A stretch of DNA of 64,000 nt, from NCBI GenBank assembly GCA_000716465.1, contig JNWL01000002.1, forward strand, positions 389,644 through 453,643, given 5' to 3'. The notes beneath the pieces are model-generated. The model did no database searches, had not been told where the DNA came from, and saw nothing but the letters and a program-made list of their open reading frames with translations. This document shows, piece by piece, positions 34,811-43,560 of this stretch (positions are counted from its first letter, which is position 1; each line of letters opens with the position of its first letter). The position numbers and the translations under genes were made by a program. The DNA comes from Streptomyces bikiniensis (GTDB lineage: Bacteria > Actinomycetota > Actinomycetes > Streptomycetales > Streptomycetaceae).

Positions 34811-34843
34811 CGTGACGTCAGAACTCCTCGGTGCGAAGGCCTT

Positions 34844-35647
34844 TCAGGTGGCCGGGTGGGGAGTGAGCTGGGCCGCCAGCCAGGTGGGCACCCCGCCGAG
34901 CAGCCGGAACAGGCGCCTCGCCTCCGCCCGCAGCCGCCCGGCCTCCGGCTCCGTCTCCGTGGTGGCCAGGGCCGTGAGGGCCGGAGCCGTACCGACCAGG
35001 TAGCCCAACTCCTCGCGGATCCGCAGCGATTCGGCGAAGCCGTGTCTCGCCTCCGCCAACTCGCCCTCCCGCAGGGCCAGTCCGGCGAGGTGACGCCAGG
35101 TGGAGGAGAGCAGCAGCGCATCGCCCTGGGCGGCCGCCCCCGCGTGCGCCCTGCGGTACGCGGCGCGGGCCGCCTGCGGGGAGTCGCCGAGGTTCTGGGC
35201 GACCAGGCCGCGCCGGAAGTCGAGCAGCGGCCGGCCCTCGGCGGCGGGGGCGATCAGCGCCGCCGCCCGGCCCAGCGCCATCCGGGCCTCGTCGGCCCGG
35301 TCGCGGACCCCGAGCAGGGTGGACGCGTAGGCGAGGTAACCGCGTTCGCAGGCGGCGGCCCCGCGCTCCTCGTCGGTGCGGGCGACCGCCTCGGCCGCCC
35401 GCAGCGCCTCCTCGGCGTCGGCCCAGCCCTTCTCGGTGTAGAGGCAGCGCTCGATGAGCAGCGCGGCCCGTTCGAGCGCGGCGGCCGGTTCGGCGGCGCG
35501 CGGCGCGAGCAGCGCGGCCGCGTCCGTCCAGCAGCCCCGGGAGCGGAGACGCCAGACGGCCGTCTCCACGGGGGTCTCCTTGCCGTGGGCGAGGGACGGA
35601 TCTTCGCCATCCCTTGATTCGGAACCAGACATGGCGGTATCCGCCAC
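34844..35647 (-). CDS. Tetratricopeptide-repeat-like helical protein
   Basis: The protein has 267 residues from a GTG at 35647, preceded by GGGGAGGG four bases upstream; this is preferred over an ATG at 35743, which lacks a ribosome-binding site. It is almost wholly alpha-helical, with TPR-like pairs such as LIERCLYTEKGWADAEEALR, RADEARMALGRAAALI, LGDSPQAARAAYRRAHAGA and LREGELAEARHGFAESL. No enzymatic motif, signal peptide or membrane segment is visible. Probably a scaffold or regulatory protein. It is convergent with the P-loop/propeller gene. Confidence 0.6.
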   Translation of the reverse strand: MADTAMSGSESRDGEDPSLAHGKETPVETAVWRLRSRGCWTDAAALLAPRAAEPAAALERAALLIERCLYTEKGWADAEEALRAAEAVARTDEERGAAACERGYLAYASTLLGVRDRADEARMALGRAAALIAPAAEGRPLLDFRRGLVAQNLGDSPQAARAAYRRAHAGAAAQGDALLLSSTWRHLAGLALREGELAEARHGFAESLRIREELGYLVGTAPALTALATTETEPEAGRLRAEARRLFRLLGGVPTWLAAQLTPHPAT

Positions 35648-35833
35648 ATTGCCCTCCCCGAGCGCGCCATCGAGCTGTTGAGTAGACCCGCATCTCAGCA
35701 CGAAGGGGCATTCCCGGCCAAGGGGTCGGGTGAAAGATTTCACAAAGGGGCGATCGGTGGGGTGACCACCCTTCGGAGGGCCCCCGACGGTCCGTCAGAT
35801 CGCCGCCGGGCCCGGGATCGGGCCCCGGCGCGA

Positions 35834-35858
35834 CCCGTCGGCCGATCCGGCCGACGGG
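35834..35858 (-). terminator. 11-bp perfect hairpin after pucR
   Basis: CCCGTCGGCCG (35834-35844) pairs exactly with 35848-35858 around a 3-base loop. It lies about 100 bases downstream of the pucR stop and upstream of the TPR gene, both on the minus strand, so it separates the two transcription units. Confidence 0.65.
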
Positions 35859-35955
35859 CCCCCACCAGGCCGTACGCCACTCCTTCGGACTCCTCCGGAG
35901 GAGTGAATTTCCGGATGCTTTTCCGGGTCTTCGCCGAAGGCGTGGACGCGGCGCC

Positions 35956-37728
35956 TCAGCTCATCCGCAGCGCCAGGAAGAAGTCGAGCTTGTCCTCCAG
36001 GCGGGACAGGTCGCGGCCGGTGAGCTGCTCGATCCGGCCCACCCGGTACCGCAGCGTGTTCACGTGCAGGTGGAGCCGGGAGGCGCAGCGCGTCCAGGAG
36101 CCGTCGCAGTCCAGGAACGCCTCCAGGGTCGGGATCAGCTCCGCCCGGTGGCGCCGGTCGTAGTCCCGCAGCGGGTCGAGCAGCCGGGCGGTGAACGCCC
36201 GGCGGACGTCGTCCGGCACGAACGGCAGCAGCAGCACGTGCGAGGCCAGCTCGTGGTGCCCGGCCGCGCAGACCCGGCCCGGCCGGGCCGCGGCGACCCG
36301 GCGGGCGTGCCTGGCCTCCTCCAGGGCCCCGCGCAGGCCCTCCGCCGAGTGCACGGCCGCGCTGACGCCCAGGGTCAGGCGCCCGTCGTCGGCGAGACCG
36401 GCGGAGAGCGGGGCCCGTACGGCGGCGAGCAGCGCGTCCGCGTGCAGGCCGGAGGCGGGGGCGCCGTCCTCGTCCTCGCTCTCCGGCAGCGGCCCGGCGG
36501 CCAGCGGCACCAGGGCGATCGCCTCGTCCCCGCTGTGCGCGACGGCGATGCGGTCGGCGGACTCGGCGCCGACGGCCGCCGGGTCCACGAGGATCTCCTC
36601 CAGGAGCGCCTGCGCGACCGGGCCGCCGTCCACCGGGGTCCCCTGACCGGCCTCCTGCTCCCAGTCCACCCGGGCCACGACCACCTGCCAGTGCGGGGCC
36701 GTGCCGAGCCCGGGCAGCAGCACCGGGGCGGCCACCCGCAGCCGGGCCGCAATCTCGGCGGGCGCGGCGCCCGTCTGCACCAGCTCCAGGACCTCCTGGG
36801 CCAGCCGGCGCCGTACCGTACGGGCCGCGTCGCGCCGGTCCCGCTCGACCGCGATCAGCTGGGTCACGCCCTGGAGCAGGTCGAGCCGGGCGGCCGGCCA
36901 GTCCCCGGCGTCCGCCTCGACGGCGAGCAGCCAGTCCGAGAGGACCGTCTCGCGCACGTCCCGGACGGCGGGGGCGGCACCCCGGCCGGTGTTGCGGATG
37001 GGGAAGAGCGAGTACGTCGTGCCGCCGCCGGAGACCCGGTGCGGGCCGCGCCGGCCGGTCCGGACGGCGGCCAGGTGCTCTCCGGCCAGGGAGGCGGCGA
37101 GCCTGCCGTCCAGGGGCTCTCCGGCGCCCGCGATCCGGCGGCCGGTGGGGGAGAGGACCCAGGCCCGCAGGTCCAGGTCGGAGCCGAGCAGGTCGAGCAC
37201 GACCTCGGGGCCGCCGCCCGCTGGGCCGGAGGTCATCAGGCGCCGGTGCCGGTCCACGACGGCGGCCAGGTCCCCGGCCCGCTCGCCGGACACCTGTCGA
37301 ACAACGTGCTCGGTGATCGTCGCGAACGCAACGGATTCGTTGACCGCGAAGAGCGGCAGCCGGTGGCGCGAACACGCCTGTACGAGATCGTCGGGGATGT
37401 CCCCGAGCTCCGCCTCGCCCGCCGCGAGCGCCGCCACCCCGGCCGAGGCCAGGATCCGGACGAAGGGCTCGGCGTCCTCGGGCTCCCGCAGCCAGGCGAG
37501 ACCGGTCAGCACCAGCTCCCCGCCGGACAGGTAACGGCTGGGGTCCTTGAGGTCCGTCGTCATCACGCCCCGGACGGTGCGGTCCAGCTCGTCGTCGCCG
37601 CCGAGCAGGCGCAGCCCCAGAGCGTCGTTCTCCAGCAGTGCGCGCAGCCGCATGATGTCGCCGCCGTCCTTCTCGTCAGTGGTCGTGGTTGTCGCGTTGT
37701 CGACGCTCGGTGGTGCCACGGTTTCCAT
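35956..37728 (-). CDS. PucR-family transcriptional regulator of purine catabolism
   Basis: The protein has 590 residues from ATG 37728; an alternative ATG at 37653 begins MRLRALLEND, where the family similarity starts. The N-terminal PucR domain carries GVMTTDLKDPSRYLSGGELVL and AALAAGEAELGDIPDDLV. A GGDEF-like/CdaR middle region is followed by the C-terminal PucR helix-turn-helix with LIPTLEAFLDCDGSWTRCA and HLHVNTLRYRVGRIEQLTG. PucR proteins control purine breakdown in response to pathway intermediates. It is divergent from the xanthine dehydrogenase operon, with a 234-base shared promoter region, which supports direct control of that operon. Confidence 0.88.
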   Translation of the reverse strand: METVAPPSVDNATTTTTDEKDGGDIMRLRALLENDALGLRLLGGDDELDRTVRGVMTTDLKDPSRYLSGGELVLTGLAWLREPEDAEPFVRILASAGVAALAAGEAELGDIPDDLVQACSRHRLPLFAVNESVAFATITEHVVRQVSGERAGDLAAVVDRHRRLMTSGPAGGGPEVVLDLLGSDLDLRAWVLSPTGRRIAGAGEPLDGRLAASLAGEHLAAVRTGRRGPHRVSGGGTTYSLFPIRNTGRGAAPAVRDVRETVLSDWLLAVEADAGDWPAARLDLLQGVTQLIAVERDRRDAARTVRRRLAQEVLELVQTGAAPAEIAARLRVAAPVLLPGLGTAPHWQVVVARVDWEQEAGQGTPVDGGPVAQALLEEILVDPAAVGAESADRIAVAHSGDEAIALVPLAAGPLPESEDEDGAPASGLHADALLAAVRAPLSAGLADDGRLTLGVSAAVHSAEGLRGALEEARHARRVAAARPGRVCAAGHHELASHVLLLPFVPDDVRRAFTARLLDPLRDYDRRHRAELIPTLEAFLDCDGSWTRCASRLHLHVNTLRYRVGRIEQLTGRDLSRLEDKLDFFLALRMS

Positions 37729-37962
37729 GGGGAAACGGTGAGGTTTCCGTTCTCCGTCTTTCGTTCGAATCTACAAGACGACAGTGGGCACCAGCCAACT
37801 CCTTCATGTTTTCGGTGACTGCACCCGGGCGATCGTGGCCTTGTGTACTAGGCCACACACCGCGTGAACAGCACATGAACAAGTCGAGGGCCGGCCGTCT
37901 TCCCGGGCCCATCCGCACCGCACTGATCATCCGATCACCAGAATCACTAGAAGAGAGCCACC
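37729..37962. promoter_or_regulatory. Divergent promoter region, pucR / xanthine dehydrogenase operon
   Basis: These 234 bases are noticeably less GC-rich than the flanks. They end with AGAAGAGAG, the ribosome-binding site of the FAD subunit. PucR operators are expected here, but I could not identify one with confidence. Confidence 0.5.
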
Positions 37963-38853
37963 ATGGACTTCCTTCGCCCCGCCAGCTGGGAGGAGGCGCT
38001 CGCCGCCAAGGCCGAGCACCCCACGGCCGTGCCCATCGCGGGCGGTACCGACGTCATGGTCGAGATCAACTTCGACCACCGGCGTCCCGAGTACCTCCTG
38101 GACCTGAACCGTATCGAGCTGCTGAGCGAGTGGGAGGTCGGCGAGGAGAACGTCCGGCTCGGCGCCTCCGTCCCGTACACCCGGATCATGGAGAACCTGC
38201 GGGCCGAGCTGCCCGGCCTGGCGCTCGCCTCGCACACGGTGGCCTCCCCGCAGATCCGCAACCGCGGCGGCGTCGGCGGCAACCTCGGCACCGCCTCGCC
38301 GGCCGGCGACGCCCACCCGGCCCTGCTCGCCGCGGGCGCCGAGGTCGAGGTCGAGTCGGTGCGCGGCAGCCGCTTCATCCCGATCGACGCCTTCTACACG
38401 GGCGTGAAGCGCAACGCGCTGGAGCCCGACGAGCTCATCAAGACCGTCCACATCAAGAAGGCGGACGGCCCCCAGCAGTACTCCAAGGTCGGCACCCGCA
38501 ACGCGATGGTCATCGCCGTCTGCGCCTTCGGTCTCGCGCTCCACCCGGAGACCCGGACCGTGCGCACCGGCATCGGCTCCGCCGCGCCGACCCCGATCCG
38601 CGCCAAGGAGGCCGAGGCCTTCCTGAACGCGGCCCTGGAGGAGGGCGGCTTCTGGGACAACGGCAAGATCATCACCCCGTCGATCGCGAAGCAGTTCGCC
38701 GACCTCTGCTCGGGCGCCGCGAACCCGATCGACGACGTCCGGGGCACCGCGAAGTACCGCCGCCACGCCGTCGGCATCATGGCCCGCCGCCAGCTCGGCT
38801 GGGTCTGGGAGCAGTACCGCGGCACCGGCCGCACGCTTGAGGGAGCTGCATAA
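37963..38853 (+). CDS. Xanthine dehydrogenase, FAD-binding subunit
   Basis: The protein has 296 residues. The start MDFLRPASWEEALA is followed by the PCMH-type FAD motif PIAGGTDVMVEINFD, then ASHTVASPQIRNRGGVGGNLGTASPAGD and the CO-dehydrogenase flavoprotein C-terminal domain (KVGTRNAMVIAVCAFGLAL; VRGTAKYRRHAVGIMARR). It passes electrons from the Fe-S subunit to NAD+. It is the first gene of the operon. Its TAA is one base from the ATG of the 2Fe-2S subunit, indicating coupled translation. It is under likely PucR control. Equivalent to B. subtilis PucC or E. coli XdhB. Confidence 0.9.
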   Translation: MDFLRPASWEEALAAKAEHPTAVPIAGGTDVMVEINFDHRRPEYLLDLNRIELLSEWEVGEENVRLGASVPYTRIMENLRAELPGLALASHTVASPQIRNRGGVGGNLGTASPAGDAHPALLAAGAEVEVESVRGSRFIPIDAFYTGVKRNALEPDELIKTVHIKKADGPQQYSKVGTRNAMVIAVCAFGLALHPETRTVRTGIGSAAPTPIRAKEAEAFLNAALEEGGFWDNGKIITPSIAKQFADLCSGAANPIDDVRGTAKYRRHAVGIMARRQLGWVWEQYRGTGRTLEGAA

Positions 38854-38854
38854 C

Positions 38855-39442
38855 ATGCGCGTCAATTTCACGGTCAACGGACGTCCGCAGGAGGCCGACG
38901 ACGTCTGGGAGGGCGAGTCCCTCCTCTACGTCCTGCGCGAGCGGATGGGCCTGCCCGGCTCCAAGAACGCCTGCGAGCAGGGCGAGTGCGGTTCCTGCAC
39001 GGTCCGCCTCGACGGCGTCCCCGTCTGTTCCTGCCTCGTCGCCGCCGGCCAGGTCGAGGGCCGCGACGTCGTCACCGTCGAGGGCCTCGCCGAGTACGCC
39101 AAGGAGCGCACGGAGCACGGCTCCTGCGGCACCGGCGCCTGCGGCACCCCGCTCGACGCCGCCAAGAAGTGGCAGGCCAAGCCCACGCAGGACTCCCAGA
39201 CCGGCGAGGGCGTCGAACTGAGCCCGATCCAGCAGGCGTTCATCGACGCCGGCGCCGTCCAGTGCGGCTTCTGCACCCCCGGTCTGCTGATCGCCGCCGA
39301 CGAGCTCCTGGAGCGGCAGAGCGACCCGTCCGACCAGGACATCCGCGAAGCCCTCTCCGGCAACCTGTGCCGCTGCACGGGCTACGAGAAGATCCTCGAC
39401 GCGGTCCGCCTCGCGGCCGCCCGCCAGGGAGAGGCGGTCTGA
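38855..39442 (+). CDS. Xanthine dehydrogenase, 2Fe-2S subunit
   Basis: The protein has 195 residues from ATG 38855, with GAGGGA upstream. The plant-type [2Fe-2S] motif NACEQGECGSCTVRLDGVPV is followed by the second cluster motif QCGFCTPG and NLCRCTGYEKILDAV. Between them is an insertion of about 40 residues with two extra cysteines (HGSCGTGACGTPLD), longer than in most members. It relays electrons from the molybdenum centre to FAD. The stop is 2 bases before the molybdopterin subunit start. Equivalent to PucE/XdhC in other naming schemes. Confidence 0.9.
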   Translation: MRVNFTVNGRPQEADDVWEGESLLYVLRERMGLPGSKNACEQGECGSCTVRLDGVPVCSCLVAAGQVEGRDVVTVEGLAEYAKERTEHGSCGTGACGTPLDAAKKWQAKPTQDSQTGEGVELSPIQQAFIDAGAVQCGFCTPGLLIAADELLERQSDPSDQDIREALSGNLCRCTGYEKILDAVRLAAARQGEAV

Positions 39443-39444
39443 CC

Positions 39445-41850
39445 ATGGCGCAGAACACCCGTACCGTCCCCGCCGGTACGCCCACCAACGTCACCCAGAA
39501 CCACACCAAGGGCGGCATCGGCGAGTCCACGCTCCGCCCCGACGGCACCCTCAAGGTCACCGGCGAGTTCGCGTACTCCTCGGACATGTGGCACGAGGAC
39601 ATGCTCTGGGGCCAGACCCTCCGCTCCACCGTCGCCCACGCCGAGATCGTCTCCATCGACGTCTCCGAGGCCCTGGCGATGTCCGGCGTGTACGCCGTCC
39701 TCACCTACGACGACCTGCCGGCCGAGACGAAGAACTACGGCCTGGAGATCCAGGACACCCCCGTCCTCGCCCACGGCCGCGTACGCCACCACGGCGAGCC
39801 GGTCGCCCTGATCGCCGCCGACCACCCGGAGACGGCCCGCCGCGCCGCCGCCAAGGTGAGGATCGAGTACAAGGAGCTGCCCCTCGTCACCGACGAGGCC
39901 TCCGCGCTCGCCCCCGACGCGCCCCTCATCCACGAGGGCCGCGACGACCACCACGCCGGACACGTCCCGCACCCCAACATCGTGCACCGCCAGCCGATCG
40001 TCCGCGGAAACGTGGAGGAGGCCCGCAAGCGGGCCGACGTGATCGTCGAGGGCGAGTACGTCTTCGGCATGCAGGACCAGGCCTTCCTCGGACCCGAGTC
40101 CGGCCTCGCCGTGCCCGCCGAGGACGGCGGCGTCGACCTGTACGTCGCCACCCAGTGGCTCCACTCCGACCTGCGCCAGATCGCGCCCGTCCTCGGCCTG
40201 CCCGAGGAGAAGGTCCGCATGACGCTCTCCGGCGTCGGCGGCGCCTTCGGCGGCCGCGAGGACCTGTCGATGCAGATCCACGCCTGCCTCCTGGCGCTCC
40301 GCACCGGCAAGCCGGTCAAGATCGTCTACAACCGCTTCGAGTCCTTCTTCGGCCACGTGCACCGCCACCCGGCGAAGCTCCACTACGAGCACGGCGCCAC
40401 CAAGGACGGCAAGCTCACCCACCTCAAGGCCCGGATCGTCCTCGACGGCGGCGCCTACGCCTCGGCCTCCCCGGCCGTCGTCGGCAACGCCTCCTCGCTC
40501 GGCGCCGGCCCGTACGTGGTCGACGACGTCGAGATCGAGGCCGTCGCCCTCTACACCAACAACCCGCCCTGCGGCGCGATGCGCGGCTTCGGCGCGGTCC
40601 AGGCGTGCTTCGCGTACGAGGCGCAGATGGACAAGCTCGCGGCGAAGCTGGGCATGGACCCGGTCGAGTTCCGGCAGATCAACGCCATGGAACAGGGCAC
40701 GCTCATGCCCACGGGACAGGTCGTCGACTCGCCCGCCCCGGTCGCCGAGCTGCTCCGCCGGGTCAAGGCCCGCCCGATGCCGCCCGAGCGCCAGTGGGAG
40801 TCGGCCGGCGAGGGCGCGGACGTCCGCGCGCTGCCCGGCGGCCTCTCCAACACCACGCACGGCGAGGGCGTCGTCCGCGGCGTCGGCTACGCCGTCGGCA
40901 TCAAGAACGTCGGCTTCTCCGAGGGCTTCGACGACTACTCGACCGCCCGCGTGGTCCTCCAGGTCATCAACGGCGAGCCCGTCGCCATGGTCCACACGGC
41001 CATGGCGGAGGTCGGCCAGGGCGGCGTCACCGTGCACGCCCAGATCGCCCGCACCGAGCTCGGCGTCACCCAGGTGACCATCCACCCGGCCGACACCCAG
41101 GTCGGCTCCGCCGGCTCCACGTCCGCCTCCCGGCAGACGTACATGACCGGCGGCGCGGTGAAGAACACCTGCGAGGCCGTCCGCGAGAAGGTCCTGGAGA
41201 TCGGCCGCCGCAAGAACGGCTCCTACCACCCCGCCTGGGCGACCGCCGAACTCCTCCTGGAGGGCGGCAAGGTCGTCACCGACGGCGGCGAGGTCCTCGC
41301 GACCCTCGCCGACGTCCTGGAGGGCGAGGACCCGATCGACCTGGAGCTGGAGTTCCGGCACCGCCCGACCGTCCCCTTCGACCTGGTCACCGGCCAGGGC
41401 GACGGCCACGTCCAGTACACCTTCGCCGCCCACCGCGCGGTCGTCGAGGTGGACACCGAGCTCGGCCTCGTCAAGGTCGTCGAGCTCGCCACCGCCCAGG
41501 ACGTCGGCAAGGCGCTCAACATGCTCTCCGTCGTCGGCCAGATCCAGGGTGGCACCACCCAGGGCCTGGGCGTCGCGGTGATGGAAGAGATCATCGTGGA
41601 CCCGAAGACCGCGAAGGTGCGCAACCCCTCCTTCACGGACTACCTGATCCCGACGATCCTCGACACGCCGACCATCCCGGTCGACGTGCTCGAACTCGCC
41701 GACCCCAACGCGCCGTACGGCCTGCGGGGACTCGGCGAGGCCCCGACCCTGTCGTCCACCCCGGCCGTCCTCGCGGCGATCCGGAACGCGACGGGCCTGG
41801 AGCTCAACAAGACGCCGGTCCGCCCCGAGGCGCTCACCGGCACCCTGTAG
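39445..41850 (+). CDS. Xanthine dehydrogenase, molybdopterin-binding subunit
   Basis: The protein has 801 residues. The N-terminal aldehyde oxidase a/b hammerhead domain (STLRPDGTLKVTGEFAYSSD) is followed by the molybdopterin-binding domain. Landmarks are GVGGAFGGREDLSMQIHA, CGAMRGFGAVQACFAYE, MAEVGQGGVTVHAQIAR and the C-terminal YGLRGLGEAPTLSSTPAVLA, where the glutamate of GEAP is the catalytic base. The enzyme hydroxylates hypoxanthine and xanthine to urate in the cytoplasm. The ATG at 39445 is used; longer open frame upstream overlaps the 2Fe-2S gene in another phase. Equivalent to PucD/XdhA. Confidence 0.9.
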   Translation: MAQNTRTVPAGTPTNVTQNHTKGGIGESTLRPDGTLKVTGEFAYSSDMWHEDMLWGQTLRSTVAHAEIVSIDVSEALAMSGVYAVLTYDDLPAETKNYGLEIQDTPVLAHGRVRHHGEPVALIAADHPETARRAAAKVRIEYKELPLVTDEASALAPDAPLIHEGRDDHHAGHVPHPNIVHRQPIVRGNVEEARKRADVIVEGEYVFGMQDQAFLGPESGLAVPAEDGGVDLYVATQWLHSDLRQIAPVLGLPEEKVRMTLSGVGGAFGGREDLSMQIHACLLALRTGKPVKIVYNRFESFFGHVHRHPAKLHYEHGATKDGKLTHLKARIVLDGGAYASASPAVVGNASSLGAGPYVVDDVEIEAVALYTNNPPCGAMRGFGAVQACFAYEAQMDKLAAKLGMDPVEFRQINAMEQGTLMPTGQVVDSPAPVAELLRRVKARPMPPERQWESAGEGADVRALPGGLSNTTHGEGVVRGVGYAVGIKNVGFSEGFDDYSTARVVLQVINGEPVAMVHTAMAEVGQGGVTVHAQIARTELGVTQVTIHPADTQVGSAGSTSASRQTYMTGGAVKNTCEAVREKVLEIGRRKNGSYHPAWATAELLLEGGKVVTDGGEVLATLADVLEGEDPIDLELEFRHRPTVPFDLVTGQGDGHVQYTFAAHRAVVEVDTELGLVKVVELATAQDVGKALNMLSVVGQIQGGTTQGLGVAVMEEIIVDPKTAKVRNPSFTDYLIPTILDTPTIPVDVLELADPNAPYGLRGLGEAPTLSSTPAVLAAIRNATGLELNKTPVRPEALTGTL

Positions 41851-42053
41851 GACCCTCCGGGCGGTACGGCCCGTCCCGGGAACGTCACCCTCCCCGCCCG
41901 TACCGCCCGGAGCCCCCACGCACCACCCCGTTCGTCTCGGGCCGTCCCCCGGGTCGTGCAGCCACGCAGCATCCCAAATCCCGCGGCTTCAGCCGGACCA
42001 GAACCCTTCGAAGTCCGACGCGGGTGCCCCTTTGAACCTTGGGAGTAGGCCCC

Positions 42054-43520
42054 ATGACCCAGTCGTCAGTGGAGCCCAAGACCAGCGCCGATGACGCGGG
42101 CTCCGGCTCGCGCAACCCCGCCGGCAGGTCTTGGCTCGACCGGTACTTTCACATCTCGGAGAGAGGATCCACCGTCGCGACGGAGGTCCGCGGCGGCGTC
42201 ACCACCTTCATGGCGATGGCGTACATCCTCCTGCTCAACCCCCTGATCCTCAGCGGCAAGGACGTCGACGGCAATCTGCTCGGCCAGCCGGCGCTCATCA
42301 CCGCCACCGCCCTCGCCGCGGCCGCGACGACCCTCCTCATGGGCTTCTGGGGCAAGGTCCCGCTCGCCCTCGCCGCCGGTCTGAGCGTCTCCGGCGTCAT
42401 GGCCTCGCAGGTCGTCCCCGTCATGACCTGGCCGCAGGCCATGGGCATGTCCGTGGCGTACGGCGCGGTGATCTGCCTCCTGGTGGTCACCGGCCTCCGC
42501 GAGATGATCATGAACGCGATCCCGCTCGCCCTGAAGCACGCCATCACCATCGGCATAGGGCTCTTCATCGCGATCATCGGCTTCGTGAAGGCCGGCTTCG
42601 TCCACGAGAACCCCGCCCCGGGCGGCGGCCCCGTCTCCCTCGGCCCGGCCGGTGAACTCCAGGGCTGGCCCGTCCTGATCTTCGCCGTCACCCTGCTCCT
42701 GATCTTCGCCCTCCAGGCCCGCAACGTCCCCGGCGCCATCCTCATCGGCATCGTCGTCGGCACGGTCGTCGCGGTGGTCCTCAACGCGATCGCCGACATA
42801 CCCGCCAAGGCCTGGTTCTCCGGCCCGCCGGAGCTCGACGGCAGCGCGGTCTCCGCCCCCGACTTCTCCCTCATCGGGGACGTGTCCTTCAGCGGCTGGG
42901 GCGACGTCGGCTACATCACGATCACCATGATCGTCTTCACCCTGGTGCTCGCCGGCTTCTTCGACGCCATGGCCACCATCCTGGGCGTCGGCACCGAGGC
43001 CAAGCTCGCCGACGACAAGGGCCGCATGCCCGGCCTCTCCAAGGCCCTCTTCATCGACGGCGCGGGCGGCATCATCGGCGGCGGCGCCGGAGCCTCGGGC
43101 CAGACGGTCTTCGTCGAGTCCGCCACCGGCGTCGGCGAGGGCGCCCGCACCGGCCTGGCCTCCGTGGTCACCGGCGGCTTCTTCGCCCTCTGCCTCTTCT
43201 TCACCCCGCTCACCGCGATCGTGCCGCAGGAGGTCGCCGCCGCGGCCCTGGTCGTCATCGGCTCGATGATGATGCAGAACGCCAAGCACGTGGACTGGAG
43301 CGACCGCTCCGTGGCGATCCCGGTCTTCCTCACCGTGGTCCTGATGCCGTTCACGTACACCATCACCACCGGTGTCGCCGCCGGTGTCATCTCCTACGCG
43401 GTGATCAAGACCGCCCAGGGGAAGGCGCGGGAGGTCGGGGCCTTCATGTGGGGCCTGACCGCGATCTTCGTCGTGTACTTCGCCATCCATCCGATCGAGA
43501 GCTGGCTCGGCGTCGGCTGA
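42054..43520 (+). CDS. NCS2-family purine permease (AzgA/PbuG type)
   Basis: This 488-residue integral membrane protein has about 12-14 hydrophobic segments. The N-terminal VRGGVTTFMAMAYILLLNPL motif, LIGDVSFSG, and FDAMATILGVGTEAKLADD with GAGASGQTVFVESATGVGEGARTGL are diagnostic of the AzgA-like branch, which imports hypoxanthine, adenine or guanine by proton symport. The ATG at 42054 has GGGAG upstream. It sits between the xanthine dehydrogenase genes and the XdhC maturation gene, so it probably supplies the substrate of that enzyme. It lies 203 bases after the molybdopterin subunit, so it may have its own promoter. Confidence 0.9.
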   Translation: MTQSSVEPKTSADDAGSGSRNPAGRSWLDRYFHISERGSTVATEVRGGVTTFMAMAYILLLNPLILSGKDVDGNLLGQPALITATALAAAATTLLMGFWGKVPLALAAGLSVSGVMASQVVPVMTWPQAMGMSVAYGAVICLLVVTGLREMIMNAIPLALKHAITIGIGLFIAIIGFVKAGFVHENPAPGGGPVSLGPAGELQGWPVLIFAVTLLLIFALQARNVPGAILIGIVVGTVVAVVLNAIADIPAKAWFSGPPELDGSAVSAPDFSLIGDVSFSGWGDVGYITITMIVFTLVLAGFFDAMATILGVGTEAKLADDKGRMPGLSKALFIDGAGGIIGGGAGASGQTVFVESATGVGEGARTGLASVVTGGFFALCLFFTPLTAIVPQEVAAAALVVIGSMMMQNAKHVDWSDRSVAIPVFLTVVLMPFTYTITTGVAAGVISYAVIKTAQGKAREVGAFMWGLTAIFVVYFAIHPIESWLGVG

Positions 43521-43560
43521 CGCCCCCGCCGCCCTCCCCGCACCCCCAAGGAGAACCGAG

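Noticed and set aside
39382..41919. Long minus-strand frame opposite the xanthine dehydrogenase molybdopterin subunit
   Set aside because: Antisense shadow; product is low-complexity and lacks any recognisable motif, whereas the plus-strand gene is fully conserved.
41851..42053. Possible purine riboswitch before the NCS2 permease
   Set aside because: I could not identify the conserved purine-aptamer loop sequences; only short, unspecific dyads are present.
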